NCBI RefSeq assembly: GCF_029873635.1
Contig: NC_080428.1
Location: 69,895,101-69,959,100, forward strand
Length of the DNA stretch: 64,000 bases
Source: Malania oleifera
Taxonomy: Eukaryota > Streptophyta > Magnoliopsida > Santalales > Ximeniaceae
Reading direction: 5' to 3'
This document shows, one piece after another, positions 23,303-33,986 of the stretch. Every line of letters starts with the position of its first letter. Position 1 is the stretch's first letter. The position numbers and the translations under genes are program-made. The notes under the pieces were generated by a model. That model was not told where the DNA came from, did not search any database, and worked only from the letters and a program-made list of their open reading frames with translations.

Positions 23303-25361
23303 TGTTGACTTTGGTGTATTTCCAAAAGGGGAGGTGAATTGGAATTTTAAAACTTATTCCTAGGTTAAACCAGATATTAGCAGCATTTCACAACCTAGGC
23401 TCTTTCTAGGCAATCCCAAATACGCAGATAAATATAATATACGAAAATTTAAATCATGTGCATCATTCACACTATAACATACAAGTGTAGGAATATAAAT
23501 TGCGGAAATATAAATAGACACACGATATAGTATCGGGGTTCGGTCAATACTGCCTATGTCCTCGCCTCTAGCTCGCAAGCTCGAGGATTCAACTAATGCT
23601 CACTTAACGGGTGAATCGGCACCGATTACAATTAGGTCAATTCACAGGGCTGACCTCATCCTACAACTGCATCTTACCAAGATGGTGCACCTAACTTTCC
23701 TAACTTGGTCTAAGCCAATCTGGGACTATTCAACAGGGCTAGTCTCTCTCTTCAAGCCCATGCTTAGAATACAATAAATATAAAAATTTATGTACACAAA
23801 AACGCTTCTTACACAAGCAGATTTGTACCACTAAGCACAAGCACTAATCAATGCACACCAAACATGTAAGAACTATAAGCTCGGTGCTCTATGTGTGCAA
23901 TCAACACTCAATCTAATGATTATTCTCAAGCAAGCACTAGAATGTTTAAACAGACTATTCTTTGAAAACCAAGTATACCAAATCTTAATGTCAGATAAGT
24001 GTTTCAAAATGCTAGCAATAATATTCAAACAAACTCAAAAATATTTTCTTTAATGTAGCAAGCACAAGAGTTGTTTGAAAACGAGCTTGTAAAATATTTT
24101 TTGCACACAAAATATAAGCCTAAGGAATCTTGAAATATCAATGCAAAGATCCTCAAGCTACTAAGTTTTCCCAAACAAGATTTATTTGTTAAAATCAGTG
24201 GGAACAACTCTAGTCTAACTCTCAAGATAAAAATCAAACAATACAAACTTCAAATGAGAGTTGTGGGCTTTTTAGAATGGAGGAAAAGCAATCTAGAAAC
24301 TCTCACAATACTTGGATAATCAAGGAATAAGTGTATGAGAGTGACTGGGAGTAGTATGAGCCAAATAGGTTTTGGAAATTTTGAGAGAATTTTGGCTTAA
24401 TGATTTTTCTAATCCACTAGTAATTTTTGCAAATGAGGGGGATATATAGACACCCCTGAATTTTTGATCATTTGGGACCTGTTTGTCATTTTTAGAAATA
24501 TTTAAATGAGGTTAATTAAAATAACAGCGTTTTAACCTTGGTAATTTTCGCCAACCCAAGAGCTCTGATCGACCGTACATAAGGTTTGATTGACCAAGTG
24601 TCTGGGTTCAGTCGACCGGGAGTATTTTAAACTAGAAGGATGGTTGACCGTACTTAAGGGTTTCAAAGGCGATTTTCCAAATCCGCGCTATTCGGTCAAC
24701 CGGGAGGTTGGAAATTCCCACATGGGGGTTCGGTCGACTAAGGCGTTGCCTATATGATTCTAGTCGGTCGAATGATCAGTCAACTTGTTGACCCTGGGAG
24801 GTTCGATCGACCAGGGCATGCCTATATGTTTCTAGTCGATCTACCGAGCGGTCAACTTGTTGACCCGGTGGGATTCGGTTGACCAAAGATCTCAATGTAA
24901 TTGAGTTCGGTTGACCAAACATGTCAATTTGGACATTTTCGGTCCTTTTCTCTTTATAATGTTGTCCCTATTTATATGATGATTAACTTACTTTTAGTAG
25001 AGCACTCTTTTATGCATGCATGAGGAACCTAAGGTCAGTCTAAGTCTTTTTTAGGACACCGAAAAAATCTGACTTCGGTCGACCAAAAGGTGATCCCTAA
25101 GGTCGTTCTAAGGTCTTGAGCTTATAGTCCTACATGCATGATATGCATATTATTACAGACATTTTCTTAATTAAGATTACAAACCCAAAAAAAAAAAATT
25201 ACAACAAATAAATATGTCGGGGTCTTCCTTTTCTTCAAATTACCGCATGCTATCAATGTGATCCATCTTAGAATGATCCTACACACAAACTTGAAAGTCA
25301 TCAAATACCAAAGTATTTGTCATTATCAAAACCAGGAATGACCTATAAGGTCAACAGTAGT
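23298..25361 (-). mobile_element. SIRE-type Copia solo LTR with target duplication GTAGT
   Basis: The LTR occupies 23303-25356. Read on the minus strand it starts TGTTGACC and ends in a 'ccaattcacctcccc' block and CAACA, as in the SIRE LTR at 2777-3870. GTAGT at 23298-23302 and 25357-25361 is a perfect 5-base duplication. The unit is 2054 bases, with many 'ggtcgacc'-type boxes between about 24560 and 25085. A TATA-type 'tctatatatcc' (minus strand, about 24447) lies downstream of those boxes in its own orientation. The two Copia halves on either side belong to one older element. Confidence 0.88.
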
Positions 25362-27402
25362 GGAGGAAGACTCAGAATGTAGTGATAGAGATATGCTACG
25401 TGTTTCATCAGGTTCGGAGTGCCTCACGGGTGATTCTTGGATCTTAGATACCAGATGCTTTTATCCTAGAAAATGGTTTGACGTCTACAGGTCAGTTCAT
25501 TCTAGTTGTATTTTGATTGAAAATGATATTTCATGCATAATGGTCGTTATTGGAAATGTCAAAATCGGAATGTATGGTGGCGTTGTAAGAACCATATGTG
25601 ATGTAAAGTATGAATCAAATCTAAGGAAGAATGTTAATTCATTGGGAACTTTAGACCGTAATGGATATTGTTACGAGTCTGAATGTGGAGAAATGAAAGT
25701 GTGAAGTTAACTTGATAGTGATGAAAGGGGAAAAAGTAGTGATAAATATCTATGCACTACAGGATGTTACGGTTGTATATGGAGTTGCAACTGTTGAATC
25801 TGAGTCAGATATCTTGTGGCATATGCGGTTAAAGAGTATGGGTGACTACATGTATTCAGATATTTTGGAACAAATGATGATAACATCAGGGGATAGACAT
25901 ATGTATTCTGTGGGATTATCACGAAGGATTTTGTTTGTACTTCATGTAGTGGCTGAGGTGGAGAACCAGATCGGGAAAAAGATTCTTAAGTCAAACATTG
26001 GGGTTAAGTACGCTAGTTTTGTTTAAGAAATTTTGTGAGCAGGGCAAGTTATATGCAGGACTTGCATGGTACTTCCTGGTGAAGTCAGTTAGTATGGTGT
26101 GTTTCTCGTGTGATCGATCGTCAAAGGTATCACAAAATGGAAAAGTTGCGGGTGAATTGTAGGTAGGATTTGTGGTAGACTACTCGGTTGTGAGTGGATG
26201 TCCACTAGTGCACTATTCTAGTAATGGAGGATCTAGGCTTAGTGTGATGTTCGGACAATACACTTTTCTGGGGTATAAGAAACGTGGGTGCAAGCTAGGT
26301 GATCCTACAACAATCAAAGGGGTGATTAAGGACATGACTTTTGGTAATAGATTCATGGGGCAGCGTACTCAGGTAAAGGAAAAGATACAAATGCCAAAAA
26401 ACGGCAATAGCAGCAATCATGTTATTTGGGTGGAGTTGGGGACTCAGGGTAGAAATTCGGGGAGTTCTATCTCGAGTTAACAGTATCACAATATGAATGG
26501 GTATGTGATGTAGGTGAAGCAACAGACTCAAGGTAGAGATGACATAGTTCATATTGCAAGGAGTTTCAGCTCAGAAGACCAACAGAATCACAGTGGGCTC
26601 ATGTGTACTATCAGACCACTAACTCAGGTGTGTGAGTTGGTGAGGCTACCAGTTTGGAAGAGGGTGATAGGATGCTATAAAGTGATATATTTGTTATGTG
26701 TAAATAACATGTTATTGGCTGGAAAGGCTTTGACTGAGGCTAATCAGTTGGGAACTCTATTGAAAGGTTTTGACATGAATGTGTTGGGTATGGCCAAGAT
26801 AGGTCTTGATTTGCTGATTCACATGGAAAAAACTGCAGGGAGATTGGTATTATCTCAAGGTGGTTTTGTGGACAGGGCTATAGGGAGAATGGCGTGATCC
26901 CAAGGTGGCTTTATGGATGGACAGCAAAGAGATTTTGTTTGCTGTCTCAAAGGGGTTCTATGGAGAATCAATATGGAATGTCTACCGCACGGTACCCATG
27001 GACAGGTTGTGATGTTCGGGATATGTCAAAGGTTTCCCATGATTGCAATGGGGTGTTTTAGCAGTCAACAAATTAAACCATCAGTTCTTAGTTTTGTTGA
27101 AAACTATACAGGGGGTTTTTGTGATATAAGGCTTGCAGCAGTTTTTGTGTTTTCTGTTGTAGAAAGGTCTTGTTGGAAGTCTAGGGTGAAGTCTTCGAGT
27201 ATTGCATCTACAACTGTATCAAGGTTGATGGTAGAAGGTGAAACTGTCATCAGCAAGTTCAAATGGCATTGCTTGGACTTGGTGCATGTCTCTAAGTGCT
27301 AAAAGGAAAACGGTCCCAACCGAGCGTTCCGAGTTCAAGGTGGAGTAGTCAAATATGTTTTTCAGGTTCTCCTAAGGGGCGTATAATCGCCAAAGTGGAG
27401 AT
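25362..27402 (+). pseudogene. Copia pol remnants: protease, integrase edge, reverse transcriptase, RNase H
   Basis: The frame at 25360-25704 holds a protease-like SWILDTRCF (the family has an intact D-S/T-G or D-T-A/G motif), then YRSVHS and VKIGMYGGVVRTICDVKY. The frame at 25712-26026 holds the pre-integrase segment (LQDV...ILWHMRLKSMG). The frame at 26172-26480 holds FLGYKKRGCKL, the integrase C-terminal side, so the integrase core is deleted. The frame at 26514-26897 holds a decayed catalytic box (VNNMLL instead of VDDML) and later reverse transcriptase motifs. The frame at 26913-27302 holds an RNase H tail (CWKSRVKSSSIASTT). It is non-functional. Confidence 0.75.
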
Positions 27403-28038
27403 TATTGTTTATGGTGTGGCTCTTATACTTCAGGGATTTATAAACCAAGGGAGAAAAACATATGGATGTGTTCTTGGTGTAGGGCAGTAGCAAAGACTCG
27501 TCGATGAGTACCTGTGTTTTTCGACGAGGAGATATCAAGAGCCAGAACAACTTAGAGTTTAAAGACTCGTCGACGAGTAGATAGACTAGTCGATGAGTGG
27601 TATTCTCTGTCTCGTCGACGAGTGCCCTGTTCTCGTCGATGAGTGCTTCTGGGCTGCGAGAAAATATTTGAATTTGAATGTAAACGTTGTGACAGTTGAG
27701 GATTCGGAGGGTAGCCTCCGAGGGCTTGTTATATATGTTCTTCTGAGCATATTTTGACAAGTGAGTAAGAAAGGGGTGAGAGAAGGAGAGAAGATCATTG
27801 AGTGTGCATCTTTGATTTTCATAGTGAAATCTCTTGCCGATTGCTCCCGTGGATATAGGCTTTGCCAAACCACATAATCCTTGGTGTCGTTGCTCTTATC
27901 CTTACTTTTTTTATACTATTGTGGTTGTGGATATATTCTTTTTATCACCATTTAGATTGTTAGAAGTGCTTGTCTGATTCTTTACAATAATATTGTTATT
28001 CCGTTGTGCATTGTTGTAAGAGGCGCTATTTCATAATA
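27403..28038 (+). repeat. 3' LTR of the decayed Copia element
   Basis: The 636-base LTR is parallel to 22423-23044. It carries ACTCGTCGACGAGT (27565-27578) and CTCGTCGACGAG (27611-27622) plus decayed boxes. The antisense open frames of up to 168 codons across it are shadows produced by this repeat. Confidence 0.85.
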
Positions 28039-30383
28039 TTTTTTATTTTTTTTCTTACAGCCTGTAAGAGAGACTAGTGTGTTTTTATCAAATCTAATAA
28101 GAAGTTAAAATCTTTTGCTTTATTTTTACTAAATCTAAGGTTTGTCATTTAGTTGCAACACAGATACATAAGTAATTTTAAAAATATACCTTTAATTTAT
28201 AAAATATCTTCATAACTCATTATTATTTTAATAATTTTTATTTTTTGAAATAAATAAATAAATAAATGTGAGACTATAAAGCACATGAATAGCTTGTGCC
28301 ATAACTAATAAATAAAAAATAAATGTTCATAGACTAAAACAATCCCTCTTGTTAAACTTCTATTAGTAGTGTTGCTCCTAAAATTCAAAGAGATGTCAAA
28401 TTTATAGTATTTTTATAAATAATTAGTGTTCATATTCTTTTTTTCCCTGTACTTTTACTTTTTAAATTTTTTTTACGTTTTATTAAAAGGCACTGTTAAT
28501 TTACTGCAAGATAAATTGTATTTAATTTTTATTAAAAGAGTTGTAATATATTTGAGTTAGTATTTTTTTTTTCTTTTTTTTTTTTTGTTAATAGGAAACA
28601 TGACATCTTTCTTTTAAGCTATAAGCAGGTCTAAAAAATCTCTAGGAGATTATAAACATTTACTATTACTCTTTTTGACTTAGTGAAGCAAAAGCTTTGA
28701 GGCTAGAATATAATACATAGAAGGTCTGTTATTTACACAAAAATACAATAAATTTTAAGGTGATTTCGAGAGTTCGTAAGGTAAAGATATAGGGAATTTA
28801 ATTTTCATATTGGAAATGGTGTAAAGAGAGGTAAAGTGTGGACTGGGCAAACACAACATATACATGTGTATTTTGATGTTAGTAATAATAAGGATAATAT
28901 AGTAAATCAATGGATATTATTACTAAAATATTATCCTTTTGTATACAAAGATAGTATAGTAAATTTTATGGAACTATATTTCCATTCCTCTAGTGTTTTG
29001 ATGCATAACAAAAATAGAACGAATTTATTGTTCCATCCTATCTTGATTTAACAATTTGACCAAATATATATTCCATTCCATTCCTATTTTCATTTTATTT
29101 CTCAATTTTATTTTGCAAACCAAACATGATGTTAAAATTGTATCAAAATTGACCCAACTTATATGATCTAGTTTGGCTGTTTATTCTAGATTTGTCGATT
29201 TAGCTAAGATGATTTTTCAAACAATATTGATTTGTCAATTTGATTTTAACCTTTGGTATGGAGAATTGTGAAAACCCATAAACTATTTTTGTTTTTCTTT
29301 AAATTGCATATAAGCTGCTTATTTTTTTTTTTTAGTTCTGTAAAATTACTTTAAATTAGGTTGAATCGACACAATGACAAACTTAAGGCAACTTGAAAAA
29401 ATATTTAAATTCAAAACTAGACTCAAATACAATCCATGTTAAAATCATTAAATTCAAACATGAGATTTTGGCTCCTGGCTCCTACGGTTCATCTCTGAAC
29501 TCCCGAAAAGGGAGATCAGAGTATGATTCCTCAAGGGGGGGAATTTGGAATTTTTAGGAGCGGGGAGAGGGGTTAAGGTTTTGCATTCTAGGAGTTAAAA
29601 TCCTATGCAACTTGGGGTAACTTGAGATCAACCCGATCTAAAACTCGTCTCATCTAAGTTAGTCTTCAAGCAACTGGAGTTTAAAGAATCAAGACTAAAT
29701 AATTCATGAACTAACTTACACTTAGTTCCCCCAAGCTCCAAGGCCTCTTGCTCAACAACTTTGGTTCGCCAACTCCAACATTGATTGAACTCACGCTTCT
29801 CATCTCATTGTCTTTCTAATAGTTGCCCTAGAAGATTCAATTAGCCTCTCCCTTCCTCTTTGCACTAATTTCATCCCTGACATATCTGAGATTAAAGCTT
29901 GACCAAATGGAATTCTGTTTTAGCAAGAAAATATCCCCGATTACTTCTTGAGTGTGCCGAGATACATTCAGAATTTTGGCTTCCAGTCTACAGATAGCTT
30001 AAGCAATTAGCAACCTCGTGTTAAACCACATATCTGCAGCCGACTCATGGTTGCTACAAATGTAAAACAATTCTAGATTACCCAAATCCATATGTTAAAG
30101 TGTTGGGGATCCCAAAAAGTTAAACAGGCAAAACACAACCTTGCCAGAAACCTTTGGTGGAACAGACAATACGCTACTGATCAATTTAATGAACAAAACG
30201 TTTCAGGCAGACGATGGAACATGACTTCATCTTTCAATTTGCCGTCATTCCACAACTAAACCAAGCATAGCAGAACATACGCAAAATTTTTGAGATTTCT
30301 CCCCAACAGGAAAAATATGAAAACCCAAAACTAAAGTCCACCAAATAAAACTTCATTCTCTATTGTGGAACTTCTCCGTGTGG
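28039..30383. other. Gene-free AT-rich sequence, 3' flank of the WHIRLY-type gene
   Basis: No coding signal is seen. The segment around 28980-29130 ends in CAAACCAAACATGAT, the reverse complement of 6592-6606, and may be a MITE remnant. The last few hundred bases before 30383 should hold the 3' untranslated region of the minus-strand gene; no clear polyadenylation site can be fixed by eye. Confidence 0.35.
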
Positions 30384-33300
30384 CTATCTACTCCATTCAA
30401 AGTCTGCCCCAGATCTAGAATTTACATTATTTGAACGGCTGGGATCATCTGGCTTTGTTGAATTGGCGAAGGCATGCCAACCTAGAAGGTATGGCAAGAT
30501 GAACTGCACAGATTCACAAGTCAAAATATCAAACCAGGCAAATATGTTAAAATAATCGCTAGCAGAGAGGATAATTTAAAAAGTCTTCAGCAAACTGAAG
30601 AATAATAGATCAAAGGCCCTAAATCCACACGTAATCTGACCAAGAAGAGTCATAGGTAAAGAACCCTAACCCACACCTTACAACTAACAATAAAGCTCAT
30701 TCTGGCCTGTAACAAATTACATAACTTGTCTGCCTGGTCATCAGAGGGGGAACAGAAGGCGTGATGCACATTTGTTTATTACACAGCCAGAACAGACGAT
30801 CCCTTTGGTATAAATGACAACTTATTAAAAAAAAAAATCCAACAACAAAAAATCAGAAATGCATTCTCTGGCATTTAATCAAATACAAAGAACACATGCC
30901 CATCCATCCTAGCCAGACAAGAAGTGGTAATGGTCGAAAAGCTTGAAATTTTTGGAAGGATAAATAATGAGGGTAAAACAAAATCCCTTTGGCTGGGAGT
31001 AAATGGACTGGCTAGATTTTTTCCTCCTGTCATGGGCTTCCTTCCCCTTTGACTTGTTCAAACAGAGGCTGTACATGAGGATGAAGTTAAATCTGTACAG
31101 CTTACCATCTACTTATAAAACCCTTCGGAAGCCATCCTCATTCAGATGCCTCTCAAGTTTAATTTGCAGGGTAGAAGTCCAATTACAGCATTATACATTT
31201 TTATTCTTACTTAAGAAAATAGGTGAGAAAGGCATATCATACATTTAACGCTGAGACAAGAACGGCTAACTCTGCTTTGGTAATAGGGATGTAAATGCTT
31301 TCATCCAAGTTTATAAGCTTGTTTTGAACACCTTCAGTAAAGTACCACATAAAACAGAAACAAAGGTTAGATAAGAAAATACAATCCTTCAAACTCTACA
31401 TGGATAATATTGTAACCTAAATAACAACAGGATCAACATGGGAAATCTATTACCTTTACAAAAAATAGCAAAGTCGACATAAATACCAATGTACAAGACT
31501 AGGCTTCGCAGAGGGGGAAAAAAACTAAAATTGGAAGCAGTGGAAAGGTTTGAAATATTGACAGGTCAATGAATCTTTCTTGGGAATTGACACAGAGGGA
31601 ATGGCCTTCCAATGACAAATTTTAAGGGATTTTCTCAAAAAGGTTTGCATATGATTACATTAAATGTCAGTTTTTAAGGAATAGTGGCTTGAAATGCAAA
31701 TGTTAGCTTCTGAGATACTTGTCTGAAGGGCATCTCCTTAGATCTGCTACAACCATAAATCATTGGAATTAAATCTGTCCTAGAAGGGCAAATAACAGAA
31801 CTTCACACCATTTTCCAACCCCCAAAATACCATCTAAACATCAATACTTTCATTATACTTGAGTTATAGGAAAATTACGTTCTTAGTTATTTTAAGTATT
31901 TATGAGTACAAATTGGGTGGTCCAGCTATTTAGGTGTTTTTTAGTACAGCTGGGTTGGTTGGTTCGTGGTATAGGCTTGTTGGTTCCTTTTTTTTTCCAG
32001 TGATTCTAACCTCTAAAATGAGGTCTGTTTGTCATCTTTTGGCCCAAAGAAAAATTGATATCAAACTGATCCAAGATGTGCATGTTGCACTTCACTAACA
32101 CAATACATTAATGTGACATACTAGTTTTAACAGACATTTGATGCATTTATATTTGGTCAGGAAATGAGTGATATTTAAACTGAACCATGATGCGTCCAAG
32201 CAAAATTATGAGTAGAATAATCAAACAATTATGGCATCAAAAACAAATTTTCAAAGAATCACTGCCAAATAATAAGGTGCAATAAAAAGGAAGATTACTT
32301 AGGTTAAAGAAGTGGCCAGAACCATCTGGAAGGGGCTCAACCTTCAACACCTTCCTGACCTGACCCTCCTCACTGCAAATGAACGCTGACACATTATAAT
32401 AAGATCTAAGAATTATAGCATGCAAAAAACATTTCACAAACCGAAAAAACATGAAATCCAGATTTCAAGAACAAATGCAACACAAATAAATCAAAACGTG
32501 AATTGGTGTGTGGAAATCCCCTCTTGAACCTTAACTGCTAAATCCATATATTTTATCATTTTAACCTGAGCTACAGCAGTCAACAGGCCACAAGAGTAAT
32601 GGCTATAAGTAGAAAAAATAAATTAATATTACAACATAGTTTAAAATATTATCCTAATCATGCCATCTTTATGGCCTTGTCCCATATTCTAGGACCATAC
32701 ACAAATATGCATCCATAAAAGAAGAGTATACTCCAGATTTATGGTCAGTCCATCACATTTAGTAAAAATGTTTTAAAAAAAGTCTCAAATATTTTGTCTG
32801 CAACATATCGAATCGCAATATTCACATATATTGCTGAACTACCGCCAATGCAGTGAACTACTGTAAAACCCACTCACAAAAACCTACTTTTCGTCTGTCA
32901 CCATCCCTCCCTCCCCTCCATCAAAAAAAAAAAACAAAAATCCAAAAACCAAACTGATCTAAAAAAAAAAATAAGAGAAGGATTATTGATAGCATTGAAG
33001 CCAATAACAATAATAATAATAACAATAGTAACAATAATAATAATGATGATGATGATGATAAAGAAAAGATGACAACAATAAAATATTAATTATTACTAAA
33101 GGGGGCTCGCCATTCTACAATTGCTCTTACCCTGGTTCTTTAGATTCCTGAAAACCCTTGTAAGTGCTCTTTTCTACATAAAAAGGAAGTTAACTTTAAA
33201 ATATAAGTAGAACTTAGCGTCCGTTTGTCATCATTTTTGTTTTATATTTTATGTTTTCAATTTTTTATAATGAAGAAAAATATTATGACAATACCTTTGT

Positions 33301-33924
33301 TTACGTTGCCAATTTTCTGTTTTTGTTGCCAACTTTAAGCTGTTATTAAAAAAAAAAACTAAAAACCAAATTTTATGATTTTTAGTTTTGTTTTTTAATT
33401 TTTGACAGGTGATTCCGAATAGCCCCTTAAAATACCATCGTTATTTAATTTAGAATATAAATTTTGGGAGCCATGGAGCATGCACTACTATTAATTATGG
33501 GCACTGCTCGAGTTAAATAACAATTTTACACCAAGTGCGAGAAAAACAACATCATGCCACATGTAGCAGAGTTTGCAGTAACAATATCTACAAGTACGAA
33601 GAGTGTAAATCTATCCTTATCTTTTGAAACTTGAAAGTATTACAAAACATTTTTAGATAAATTGATATTTCACTGATAGTTACCTACAGTGTGTTTTGGG
33701 TTATGATATAGGTATATGGCAACAGGATACATTACTTAAGAGGGGCCCAGTATTTTTTTTTTCTTTTTTGGGGTGGGGTGGTGGATTGTTTAAGCTTGGT
33801 CAGTTCACCATTTCAGATCGCAGTACACATGAACCACTTCATTGGTTCATAAGTTGGTACCCTATGTCAGATCATTTGAATTATTCACTTAGGATGGAAC
33901 AAAAATAAAATTGAGTCACTCAAA

Positions 33925-33986
<62 letters not shown>

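Larger units (their letters stand above)
22423..28038 (+). mobile_element. Ty1/Copia element (Tork-like), decayed, split by a solo LTR
   Basis: LTRs lie at 22423-23044 and 27403-28038. The left starts TGTTGTTTATGG and the right TATTGTTTATGG. The primer site TGGTATCAGAGC is at 23047-23058, and a purine-rich 'aagtggagat' precedes the right LTR. TTTTT on both sides (22418-22422, 28039-28043) could be the target duplication but is uninformative in T-rich DNA. Internal coding remnants follow Copia order (gag, protease, integrase, reverse transcriptase, RNase H) with large deletions. The SIRE-type solo LTR at 23303-25356 sits between gag and protease. Confidence 0.85.

Noticed and set aside
27362-27873. 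Antisense frames of 168 and 95 codons
   Set aside because: They run through the 3' LTR of the Copia element, with shadow frames created by the palindrome boxes, and resemble no protein.
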